Source: Pseudomethylobacillus aquaticus
Lineage (GTDB): Bacteria; Pseudomonadota; Gammaproteobacteria; Burkholderiales; Methylophilaceae
DNA length: 64,000 bases
Assembly (NCBI RefSeq): GCF_003730115.1
Contig: NZ_RJVP01000001.1
Span: 372,001-436,000, forward strand
Reading direction: 5' to 3'
The position numbers and the translations under genes are program-made. Under the pieces are notes generated by a model. That model was not told the origin of the DNA, searched no databases, and saw only the letters and a list, made by a program, of their open reading frames with translations. How positions within the stretch are numbered: position 1 is the first letter of the stretch; each line of letters starts with the position of its first letter. This document shows positions 57,301 to 64,000 of this stretch, piece by piece.

Positions 57301-58314
57301 ATGCGCCACCTGCTGATCCTGTTGCTGACCTTCAGTGCATTACCCACTGCTCACGCTTATGACAAGGTCAAGTTACTGCAGTCGTTCTTTGGCACTGTGA
57401 TGATACGTGGCTATAAACCAGACGGCGGCATGGCCTATGGCTCTGGGGTGGTGGTGGCCGAGAACAAGGTACTGACCAATTGCCATATCTTCCGTCAGAC
57501 CAAACAGCCCTGGGTCTCGCAGGGCGAAGACTCTTACACGGTGAACTCGGTGCAGGCGGATCGTTGGCATGACCTGTGCCTGATGACCACCGCCGGACTG
57601 CCGGTAAAGCCGGTGGAGCTGGGTCGGTCAGCCGACATGAAAAAAGGCCAGCAAGTGGTGGCCATCGGTCATTCCAGCGGCGTGCCGAACGCACTCACCT
57701 CGCTGGGCAGCGTGAAATCCCTGTTCAAGCAACAAGAGGGCTTTATCGTCCGCAGCACAGCGCGCTTTGCACTTGGCGCGAGTGGTAGCGGCTTGTATGA
57801 CGGAGACGGCAGACTGATAGGCATCAATACCTTCAAAACCACAGGCCGCATCGCCTACTTTTACGCTGTGCCGGTGGAATGGCTGGAGAGTCTGCAGAAA
57901 CAACCAGTGGAAACGGTGTTCCCCATCGTCGGTCAGGCGTTCTGGGAAGACGATGAAGCCAACAAACCATTCTTCATGCAAGTGGCGGTGCCCGAGATCA
58001 ATGGCGACTGGGCCAAGCTGGAGCAGGTGGCACGCGCCTGGATCAAGGCCGAGCCCAGCAACAGTGACGCCTGGTACGAACTGGGCAATGCACTGGAGAA
58101 CATGAGCAAGCTGGACGAGGCAGAAACTGCCTACCGTAAATCCATCGCGCTGGAACCGCTCAATACGGATTCCCTGTTCCGCATCGGCGTGATCGCCTCC
58201 AATAAAGGTGACAAGAACGAGGTCAAGGCAGTGAATGTGGCTCTGCTTAAGATCGATGAAGATCTGGCGGCCGAATTCAGCAAAACGGTAGGTTGCAAAG
58301 GCAGTTGCGAGTAA
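57301..58314 (+). CDS. Exported trypsin-like serine protease with C-terminal TPR
   Basis: ATG 57301 follows GGGGA by 5 bases and begins a signal peptide (RHLLILLLTFSALPTAHA, residues 2-19); the upstream ATG 57262 is rejected. The protease domain (about 25-205) shows His in VLTNCHIF, Asp in WHDLCLM and Ser in GASGSGLYDGDG, with IGHSSG before it, so a complete catalytic triad. Residues about 235-310 form TPR-like helices (AWIKAEPSNSDAWYELGNALENM). No PDZ domain, unlike DegP. Role probably periplasmic proteolysis or quality control; substrate unknown. Confidence 0.85.
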   Translation: MRHLLILLLTFSALPTAHAYDKVKLLQSFFGTVMIRGYKPDGGMAYGSGVVVAENKVLTNCHIFRQTKQPWVSQGEDSYTVNSVQADRWHDLCLMTTAGLPVKPVELGRSADMKKGQQVVAIGHSSGVPNALTSLGSVKSLFKQQEGFIVRSTARFALGASGSGLYDGDGRLIGINTFKTTGRIAYFYAVPVEWLESLQKQPVETVFPIVGQAFWEDDEANKPFFMQVAVPEINGDWAKLEQVARAWIKAEPSNSDAWYELGNALENMSKLDEAETAYRKSIALEPLNTDSLFRIGVIASNKGDKNEVKAVNVALLKIDEDLAAEFSKTVGCKGSCE

Positions 58315-58425
58315 GCACGCTGCGGCGGCACCTGCACCGCCGCCGCTATCGTAGTTGAGAGTTCCGCCGGATGGCTTTTATGCGTAAAATCACGCTTTTA
58401 TCGCTATTCAGCAGGAAACGTCATT

Positions 58426-59634
58426 TTGGAATCGCCACAGTTCGGTCTCTCCGCCCTGGTACAGACCATCAAAGAATCACCTACACTGGCTGTGTCATCA
58501 CGGGCCGCAAAACTCAAGTCTGAAGGCCGTGACATCATCGGATTAGGCGTAGGCGAGCCTGATTTCGATACCCCGCAGCACATCAAAGAGGCTGCCAAGC
58601 AGGCCATTGACAGCGGTTTCACCAAATACACACCGGTTTCCGGCATCCCCGGCCTCAAAAAAGCCATCGTCGCCAAGTTCAAGCGTGACAACGGTTTTGA
58701 TTATGGCGTGAACGAAGTCATCGTCGGCGTAGGCGGCAAGCAGTGCATCTTCAATCTGGCACTGGCCGTGCTGAACCCGGGTGATGAAGTCATCGTGCCT
58801 GCCCCGTACTGGGTATCGTATGCGGACATCGCCATGGTGGCGGGCGCCAAGCCGGTCATCATCAACTGTGGCATCGAGCAGGGTTTCAAACTACTGCCTG
58901 CCCAGCTGGAAGCGGCGATCACGCCCAAGACCCGCATGTTCATGATCAACTCGCCTTCCAACCCGACGGGCTCGGTGTACAGCCTGGCCGAGTTGCAGGC
59001 GCTGGGCGAAGTGCTGAAGCGCCATCCGCAGGTGCTGGTAGCGACCGATGACATGTACGAACATGTGAACCTGAGCGGCGAGAAGTTTCACAATATCCTG
59101 AACGCTGCCCCTGAGCTGAAAGCGCGCTGTGTGGTGTTGAACGGCGTTTCCAAAGCCTATTCCATGACAGGTTGGCGTATCGGCTACGCTGCCGGGCCCG
59201 CGCATATCATCAAGGCCATGGAAGTGCTGCAATCGCAGTCCACCTCCAACCCGACCTCCATCTCGCAGGTGGCAGCACAAGCTGCGCTCGACGGTCCGCA
59301 ACAGTGCATAGAGCCCATGCTGGTGGCTTTCCGGGCGCGCCATGACTACGTAGTGGACCGCTTCAACGCCATGCCTGGCCTGAAGTGCATCCGAGCGGGC
59401 GGCGCGTTCTACGCGTTCCCGGATGCGCGTGAGGCCATCGTGCGCTTGCATGCGGCGGGCAAGATCAGCGCGCCCAATGACCTGGCCTTGTCTGAGTATT
59501 TTCTGGAATCAGCGGGCGTTGCCGTGGTACCTGGCTCCGCTTTTGGTGCGGAAGGGTATTTCCGTATCTCCTTCGCCACCTCCATGGACAACCTGCGCAA
59601 CGCGCTGGATCGCATCCAGTCCGCCTTGTCCTGA
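58426..59634 (+). CDS. aspC: Class I pyridoxal-phosphate aminotransferase (aspartate aminotransferase-like)
   Basis: A 402-residue fold-type I aminotransferase starting at TTG 58426 (AGGA upstream). LGVGEPDFDTPQHIKEAAKQA, YTPVSGIPGLKKAI, INSPSNPTGSVYS and the PLP-lysine motif NGVSKAYSMTGWRIGYAAGP (Lys about 245) place it in the I-gamma (thermophilic-type) aspartate aminotransferase group. Glutamate-prephenate aminotransferase activity is another possibility for this group. It stands alone. Confidence 0.92.
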   Translation: MESPQFGLSALVQTIKESPTLAVSSRAAKLKSEGRDIIGLGVGEPDFDTPQHIKEAAKQAIDSGFTKYTPVSGIPGLKKAIVAKFKRDNGFDYGVNEVIVGVGGKQCIFNLALAVLNPGDEVIVPAPYWVSYADIAMVAGAKPVIINCGIEQGFKLLPAQLEAAITPKTRMFMINSPSNPTGSVYSLAELQALGEVLKRHPQVLVATDDMYEHVNLSGEKFHNILNAAPELKARCVVLNGVSKAYSMTGWRIGYAAGPAHIIKAMEVLQSQSTSNPTSISQVAAQAALDGPQQCIEPMLVAFRARHDYVVDRFNAMPGLKCIRAGGAFYAFPDAREAIVRLHAAGKISAPNDLALSEYFLESAGVAVVPGSAFGAEGYFRISFATSMDNLRNALDRIQSALS

Positions 59635-59789
59635 CAGATCTGGCACGCCTGTTGCATCCACACGGATGACAGGCATGCCGATCCGGCTTGCCGCTGAAAA
59701 CTGAGCTGACGGCCAAGCTTCGGCTGAGCTGATGACCAGGCTGACCGCCAACCTCACTTCTAAGCTGACCGTTGATTTGGGAGCGCGCG

Positions 59790-60584
59790 ATGAACACGGA
59801 CCTGACTCACCTGCATGGCATGCTGTTCGACCTGGATGGCGTGCTGTATACAGGCAGCACCCCCATTCCGGGTGCCATCGAAGCGGTCGCCCGCCTGCGC
59901 GGTAGCGGGCTGCCCTGCCGCTTCGTCACCAACACCAGCACCCTGTCGCTGCGCTCCCTGCAACACAAGCTCAGCGCGCTCGGCTTTGACATCCCCGCCT
60001 GTGAAATCGTCAGTGCACCACAAGCGGCGCTACGCTATCTGCAGGGCTTAAGCCATCCGGTATGCCGCCTGCTGATGGCAGACGACGTGAAGCAGGATTT
60101 CGCCGGGCTGGCGCAATCGGATCGCGACCCTGACTACATCCTCATCGGCGACATGGGCGAACGCTGGTCTTACAGCCTGCTCAACGAGGTGTTCAACAGC
60201 CTGATGCAGGGCGCCAAGCTGATCGCCATCCACAAGAACCGCTTCTGGCAGACCGAACACGGCTTGCAGCTGGATATCGGCGCCTTCATCCACGGTCTCG
60301 AATACGCCAGCGGACGCGAGGCCATGATCATAGGCAAACCCTCTGCCGATTTCTTCCGGATCGCCCTGCAGGATATGCAATTGCAGGCAACCAAGGTGGG
60401 GATGATAGGTGACGACATCGATTCGGACATCGGCGGTGCACAGCAAGCCGGCCTGGTCGGCATCCTGGTACGCACAGGCAAATACCGCGCCACCTACGCC
60501 GCTGCATCCAGCATCACACCTGATGCCATCATCGATTCGATCGCCGATCTGCCAGCACGGCTGGGGCGCCAGGCGCCGCTGTAG
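59790..60584 (+). CDS. HAD subfamily IIA phosphatase (NagD/HDHD2-like)
   Basis: A 264-residue protein; ATG 59790 follows GGGAG by 6 bases. Motif I FDLDGVLYTG, VTNTSTLS (motif II), the Lys in IIGKPSADFF and MIGDDIDSDIGGAQQAGL (motif IV) define subfamily IIA with its C2b cap. Closest resemblance is to the LHPP/HDHD2 branch. The substrate is unknown. It converges on the AsmA-like gene with 5 bp between stops. Confidence 0.88.
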   Translation: MNTDLTHLHGMLFDLDGVLYTGSTPIPGAIEAVARLRGSGLPCRFVTNTSTLSLRSLQHKLSALGFDIPACEIVSAPQAALRYLQGLSHPVCRLLMADDVKQDFAGLAQSDRDPDYILIGDMGERWSYSLLNEVFNSLMQGAKLIAIHKNRFWQTEHGLQLDIGAFIHGLEYASGREAMIIGKPSADFFRIALQDMQLQATKVGMIGDDIDSDIGGAQQAGLVGILVRTGKYRATYAAASSITPDAIIDSIADLPARLGRQAPL

Positions 60585-60589
60585 CAAGC

Positions 60590-61930
60590 TCAATCCTTGC
60601 TGCCGCCGAGGAGACCTTTCAAATTATCTACGGCACCAGCAGCTTTCACGCCCAGGCTGGTGCCCACCCCAGGCCCCATCAAGGCAGTGCCAGCCGCTGC
60701 ACCCGCCAATGCCGCTTTGGTAGGAAACACAGTGGGCTGCGCCAGTGTGCCCGATATCTGCAAGGGGATGGCCACCAGACTCACACTGTGTTTCAGCGCC
60801 ACCTGCATGACGCCATCCAGTGTTTTGTCCGGCATGATGGTGAGCTTGCCCTCCCCAGTCAACAAGCCGGAGGCGATCTTCAGCTGCCTGAACTGGTAAC
60901 GCGCGCCAGCTGCATCAAGCTGCCCTGATAAACGGTCGAACTGTGTCTCGCCACCTTGCGCGCCCTGTTTCAACAACAGGCTGGCAGCACGCGCCAGATC
61001 CAGCCCGTACAATACTCCATCCTCCACACGAAACTGAACACCTGCCTTCAACGTCTGGGCCAGCAAACCAGGCTCGCTGGCACGCGCCGAGAGTTTTCCA
61101 TCCGCGAACAGATGACCACTCAACCGCCGCTTGCCGCTGAGCAAAGTCACCGGCTGTTGCAAAGCCAGCTTATCCAGCTTGAATACACCGTCCAGTTGCC
61201 AAGGCCCGAGCCAGCTTAGCTTGCCCTCGGCGCTCAGCTGGCCTTGATACATGGCTGCACGCATGGACTGGATATGCAATGCCTGACCTTGCAGACGCAA
61301 ACGCATGTTGAGCTGGTCCATCAGTAGCGGCGGCCCAAACGGCAAGACCCAATCCTTGGCTGCTGCGCTTATGGCATAACCATCTGCGTCCGGCTCCAGA
61401 TCAATCTGTAGTTTGTTGTCCACGCTACGCAACTGTGCCGAGCGGAATGTGTTCAGTGCTGTAAGCGCGATATCGATATCCATCGTGGGTAGCACCATCT
61501 CGGGCCAGTCCAGCTTGACGCGCCGCAAAGACAGGTGGCCCAACTGCACTGCGGGCGAGCTGGTGCCAGTGGACGAGGTCGTCGAGGCCAGCATTTCGAT
61601 AGCGCCAGGTTTGAGGCGGACATCCTCCACCATCACCCTGGCGACCATAAAACGGCCAGACAACAGGGGGAGCAAACTGGGCAATACCGCCAGCTGCTCC
61701 GCCATCAATGCATCGTCTGCCCCAACAACCAGGCGGCTGATCGTCAAGTGCGGCGTGGGCAGCAAACTCAGGCGCAAACTGCCTGCACGCACCGGCACTC
61801 CCAGACTTGCGGTCGCCTGCTGTTCCAGCCTGGGAATAAAACTGCCCAAGGGCATCAGCCATGGCAAGATCAATAGCATGCACAACAGCAGTGCCAACGC
61901 AAGCAGCGCGCGCATACATTTTTTCTTCAT
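60590..61930 (-). CDS. AsmA-family protein
   Basis: A 446-residue protein with one N-terminal helix (about 6-27), then a long beta-rich periplasmic region. The VPVRAGSLRLSLLPTPHLTISRLVVG block and the C-terminal DGVLYGLDLARAASLLLKQ and FRQLKIASGLLTGEGKLTI are typical of AsmA/DUF748 repeats. AsmA-like proteins bridge inner and outer membranes and are implicated in phospholipid transport. The C-terminal 50 residues are Gly/Ala-rich. Confidence 0.85.
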   Translation of the reverse strand: MKKKCMRALLALALLLCMLLILPWLMPLGSFIPRLEQQATASLGVPVRAGSLRLSLLPTPHLTISRLVVGADDALMAEQLAVLPSLLPLLSGRFMVARVMVEDVRLKPGAIEMLASTTSSTGTSSPAVQLGHLSLRRVKLDWPEMVLPTMDIDIALTALNTFRSAQLRSVDNKLQIDLEPDADGYAISAAAKDWVLPFGPPLLMDQLNMRLRLQGQALHIQSMRAAMYQGQLSAEGKLSWLGPWQLDGVFKLDKLALQQPVTLLSGKRRLSGHLFADGKLSARASEPGLLAQTLKAGVQFRVEDGVLYGLDLARAASLLLKQGAQGGETQFDRLSGQLDAAGARYQFRQLKIASGLLTGEGKLTIMPDKTLDGVMQVALKHSVSLVAIPLQISGTLAQPTVFPTKAALAGAAAGTALMGPGVGTSLGVKAAGAVDNLKGLLGGSKD

Positions 61931-61947
61931 AATCGCCTCAGAGATGA

Positions 61948-61976
61948 TTGACCAATCGGGCTTGAGTCATTATTAT
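61948..61976 (+). promoter_or_regulatory. Promoter of tRNA-Asn
   Basis: TTGACC (61948-61953) and TATTAT (61971-61976) are separated by exactly 17 bases. Transcription would start near 61984, 8 bases before the mature tRNA. It lies just upstream of the divergent AsmA-like gene. Confidence 0.7.
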
Positions 61977-61991
61977 CACGCCTTCACCGAT

Positions 61992-62067
61992 TCCTCGATA
62001 GCTCAGTCGGTAGAGCAACGGACTGTTAATCCGTGTGTCCCTGGTTCGAGCCCAGGTCGAGGAGCCA
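61992..62067 (+). tRNA. tRNA-Asn (GTT)
   Basis: A 76-base cloverleaf. Acceptor arms TCCTCGA (61992-61998) and TCGAGGA pair fully, the D-stem is GCTC/GAGC, the anticodon stem ACGGA/TCCGT encloses GTT at 62025-62027 (position 34-36), the T-arm is CCTGG-TTCGAGC-CCAGG, and CCA is encoded at 62065-62067. Confidence 0.97.
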
Positions 62068-62073
62068 AATTAT

Positions 62074-62105
62074 AAAAGCCCGCACATCACTGTGCGGGCT
62101 TTTTT
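62074..62105 (+). terminator. Terminator of tRNA-Asn
   Basis: AAAAGCCCGCACA (62074-62086) pairs with TGTGCGGGCTTTT (62091-62103) over TCAC, with T continuing to 62105. Confidence 0.9.
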
Positions 62106-62136
62106 GTTTGATGCTATGGAGGTAGAGCCCAACTGA

Positions 62137-62168
62137 TTCAGCGCCATTCCATTTCAGCGCCATTCCAT
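62137..62168 (+). repeat. Perfect 16-bp tandem duplication overlapping a start codon
   Basis: TTCAGCGCCATTCCAT occurs at 62137-62152 and again at 62153-62168 with no gap. The ATG of the next gene (62167) is made by the end of the second copy. Confidence 0.9.
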
Positions 62169-62544
62169 GGACCTGCCTTCCTCACTCGACAGCATCGCCG
62201 AACTCATCCGCAGAAAAGCGGTGACAGAAACCACGGCCAAAGGCCAGGTTTCAGGTGCTGATAAATCCACCCATACGCAAGCCCAGCGGGCACCGGCACA
62301 GAAGCCGACACCTGAAGCGCTCAAGCAAAGAATCGTCGGTCTGATCAGCGCGATCGATCAAGACGATGTGCGCAAAAAGCACAAAGTCGTCAGACTGTTT
62401 GTGGAGAACGTACTGACCTGGCAGTTTGGTGAAGAGCTCAGGAACGACCCAAGTTTCTCATCGCTGGTGGACGAAGTTGGAGCTGCGATGGAAGGTGAGG
62501 CTGGATTGGTGGATGAGCTGATGCGGATCGGAGAAAAAAAGTAG
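62167..62544 (+). CDS. Hypothetical protein (125 aa)
   Basis: I do not recognise this protein. Residues 1-55 are polar and likely disordered (KAVTETTAKGQVSGADKS, then a TQAQRAPAQKPTP linker). Residues about 56-125 look like a compact helical domain (LKQRIVGLISAIDQDDVRKKHKVVRLF, then LTWQFGEELRNDPSFSSLVDEV). No signal peptide. There is no clear ribosome-binding site before the ATG: the DNA there is the 16-bp duplication. It is the first gene after tRNA-Asn and may belong to the accessory segment that follows. Confidence 0.65.
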   Translation: MDLPSSLDSIAELIRRKAVTETTAKGQVSGADKSTHTQAQRAPAQKPTPEALKQRIVGLISAIDQDDVRKKHKVVRLFVENVLTWQFGEELRNDPSFSSLVDEVGAAMEGEAGLVDELMRIGEKK

Positions 62545-62649
62545 GTGCAGATCAGGTCGCCACTACTACAAATCAACCTCTTATTAAGATGTCCACCAAA
62601 CGTGGGTAAGATCACTCTGAGCCCAAATATTCCCCCTGTTTGTGGCAAC

Positions 62650-62949
62650 TCAACTCTCGTTTTTTACATACACCCAACCCGAAAGGCTATCCAGTTTATC
62701 CAATGGATGCATCGAAAAAATGCATTCATCGCTTGCGGTCTGAATCTCTCCACCGAACTGAGCCTCTAGCTCAGCGAGTGCACATGAACATAGGTCAATA
62801 TCATCGTCCGTTGGTTGGCGAGAAAAATAATATCGAAGTTCTGCATGCCGTTTTGCTGAGTCCCATCCAACAGCTACTGAGACGACATGATCATTCACCA
62901 AATCTCTGATGGCATGTTTTGCGGAGGTTAGCAGCTGAGTCGTATCCAT
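62650..62949 (-). CDS. Candidate immunity protein (99 aa)
   Basis: ATG 62949 lies 4 bases after the toxin stop codon, so the longer open frame to 63162 is just the toxin shadow. The acidic 99-residue product (MDTTQLLTSAKHAIRDLVNDH, then RHAELRYYFSRQPTDDDIDLCSCALAELEAQF) has an alpha/beta pattern without signal peptide. Size, acidity, orientation and placement immediately downstream of a toxin domain are the marks of a cognate immunity gene. I recognise no named immunity family. Its base composition is lower in GC than the core genes. Confidence 0.65.
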   Translation of the reverse strand: MDTTQLLTSAKHAIRDLVNDHVVSVAVGWDSAKRHAELRYYFSRQPTDDDIDLCSCALAELEAQFGGEIQTASDECIFSMHPLDKLDSLSGWVYVKNES

Positions 62950-62953
62950 AATT

Positions 62954-63670
62954 TCACCATTGCTTGGGGTTGGCTGGAACGATATGTGTTCCCTTATTCC
63001 CAAAATGTACTGTTCCGTACTGCGTCGGGCCAACCACGGTACCGTTCTGCCAAAATTCGCCAATTGGCCTTCCGAAATCAGCGGTAACAGAATTGGGCCG
63101 GGTTTGCCGCAATATTGAGTACTCGCCCGCGTGCAATCCATCCAACAAGCCTTGGGGATCAACCGTTAGCGGGCTCCGGCCATCTCCAGGATTAATGTGG
63201 AGACTTTGTCGCGAACTCAGATTTGTTGGAATACCGAGGTCTTGAACGGCTTGCCGGTTAGCGGCAGCGGCCTCACTGGTCAGAACAGTGCGCCCTGCAC
63301 TGTTTGCCGCAAGCCTGTCTACACTCCCTACCAAGCCAGCAGCACCTGAGCTTATTGTAGACACTAAACTCACGCCCTGGAATAAGGCAGCACCTCTTAA
63401 TTCACTTCCCTCGATGCTGAAATTAGGGCTTGGTTTATGTAAGCCCATCACTTTCATTGCAACGATGCCTGGGTGCAGAGATGTCGCACTCTCGCTAACG
63501 TCATTGGCCGTGTTGTAAAGCGCTTTACCAAAGCCTGTTACCAGCCCACTAAAGGACATCGGCGGGTTGGTACGCCGCACTGCATCTTGGGCCGGTAGGA
63601 ACACCCGTTCAACGCTATCTCCGAATTTCCTGCCTAAAGGCAGTCCGCCGTATGAAAACAATGCACCCAT
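62954..63670 (-). CDS. Probable polymorphic toxin, C-terminal domain resembling toxin type 50
   Basis: A 238-residue protein. Residues about 156-238 fit my recollection of the polymorphic toxin type 50 pattern: a HI-P motif (SLHINPGDG), a KS-L...DPQ-LL-like segment (SPLTVDPQGLLDG), VTADFGRPIGEFW, and TQYGTVHFGNKGTHIVPANP at the end (compare IHYSK-G-HIVPA-P). Residues 1-155 contain a Gly/Ser/Ala-rich hydrophobic stretch (about 95-115), and no Rhs, CdiA, LXG or PAAR secretion domain is visible, so this may be an orphan tip cassette. Stops lie in frame directly upstream of the ATG. The immunity candidate follows after 4 bases. Confidence 0.6.
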   Translation of the reverse strand: MGALFSYGGLPLGRKFGDSVERVFLPAQDAVRRTNPPMSFSGLVTGFGKALYNTANDVSESATSLHPGIVAMKVMGLHKPSPNFSIEGSELRGAALFQGVSLVSTISSGAAGLVGSVDRLAANSAGRTVLTSEAAAANRQAVQDLGIPTNLSSRQSLHINPGDGRSPLTVDPQGLLDGLHAGEYSILRQTRPNSVTADFGRPIGEFWQNGTVVGPTQYGTVHFGNKGTHIVPANPKQW

Positions 63671-63681
63671 AACCTAAACCT

Positions 63682-63831
63682 ATGAATTACCGTCGCGCAT
63701 GCCACAAAAGCGTTACATACCTCTTCACGGTGAATTGCTTGCAACGTAAGGATAACGATTGCTTGGTGCGCAATATTGATTTGTTGCGTGAGGTGATTGC
63801 CAAGGTAAAAAAATCACATCCATTATCGTAA
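63682..63831 (+). pseudogene. REP-associated tyrosine transposase (RAYT) N-terminal remnant
   Basis: A 49-codon ORF, MNYRRACHKSVTYLFTVN... ending IDLLREVIAKVKKSHPLS. It matches the start of TnpA_REP/IS200-like RAYT proteins (YRR-x-x-x-G-TYFFTVNLxxR... IDLLREA-x-x-VR-x-x-HP). Full RAYTs have 150-200 residues with a catalytic HUH and Tyr, which are missing here. The ORF stops at TAA 63829. RAYTs are single-copy domesticated transposases tied to REP palindromes. Confidence 0.65.
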
Positions 63832-64000
63832 CAATAGGGTCAGACACCATATCCCATTCATTAACACAAAGTTATCCACACCAACTGCCCTACTTGACCT
63901 TACATCAGCGCATGCTTTGATGCCAAGGCCTGCTCCGCCTTGATCACCAATATATTCCGGTACCCAGACTCAAAACATGCCCGTCAACTGCGCCAGTACT
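63832..64000. other. Window end without identifiable gene
   Basis: GGGTCAGACACC (63837-63848) resembles the GGGTCAGAC-type ends often found beside RAYT remnants. TTATCCACA at 63872-63880 matches a DnaA box but is single. On the minus strand the last 100 bases contain short open frames that could be the 3' end of a gene beyond the window, but none is supported. Confidence 0.35.

Noticed and set aside
62545-62649. Small plus-strand ORF after the 125-residue gene
   Set aside because: It runs antisense into the immunity candidate, lacks a ribosome-binding site and shows no recognisable sequence.
63872-63880. DnaA box TTATCCACA suggesting a replication origin
   Set aside because: Only a single box is present, with no cluster, no AT-rich unwinding element and no dnaA, dnaN or rep gene nearby.

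Overview
The window looks like a chromosomal segment of a GC-rich betaproteobacterium. The main evidence is the gene order tyrA-aroA-cmk-rpsA-ihfB-lapA-lapB-pyrF, the aat/bpt pair, the divergent rluC/rne pair and a YgiQ radical-SAM protein. A methylotroph-like or Gallionella-like Nitrosomonadales member is plausible, but the genus cannot be fixed from the sequence alone. Most of the window is dense, ordinary core genome with many ATGA overlaps between consecutive genes.

Layout. 1-5.5 kb: 3' end of mfd, an RhlE-type helicase, a UPF0178 protein, a Blc lipocalin, a SugE/Gdx small multidrug-resistance exporter and a coupled membrane-anchored unknown. 5.6-10.6 kb: a TraB/GumN protein facing away from an unrecognised membrane module. 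That module has a promoter, a 21-codon leader ORF with a strong Shine-Dalgarno, a 963-residue protein with a large predicted extracytoplasmic region and about seven C-terminal membrane helices, a 111-residue membrane protein and a 61-residue protein, and it ends at a long terminator. 10.6-25.4 kb: ygiQ, aat-bpt, tyrA-aroA, cmk, rpsA, ihfB, lapAB, pyrF, amiC-tsaE, queG.

25.4-44.4 kb is a carbohydrate block. It starts with a GT39/GT2/GtrA/YdjC lipid-linked sugar cassette. Next is a pair of GH17-containing membrane proteins, the second fused to a processive GT2 synthase, resembling rhizobial NdvC/NdvB cyclic beta-glucan synthesis. Last is a storage-polysaccharide cluster: ROK glucokinase, two GH57 enzymes and glgC on the minus strand, diverging from glgB-pgi. 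No glgA or glgP is present in the window.

44.5-62.1 kb: sppA, a Rieske protein, a gph-like HAD phosphatase and rluC, divergent from rne with its long leader; an orphan hybrid histidine kinase downstream of uvrB; a periplasmic trypsin-like/TPR protein; an aminotransferase; a HAD-IIA phosphatase; an AsmA-like protein; and tRNA-Asn(GTT) with its own promoter and terminator. 62.1-64.0 kb, just past the tRNA, is accessory in character: a small unknown protein whose start lies in a tandem duplication, a probable polymorphic-toxin type-50-like protein with a downstream immunity candidate, and a remnant of a REP-associated tyrosine transposase.

The least explained parts are the 6.7-10.6 kb membrane module and the toxin/immunity/RAYT segment. 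Promoters, operators and leader structures were found by eye and are weaker calls than the protein genes.
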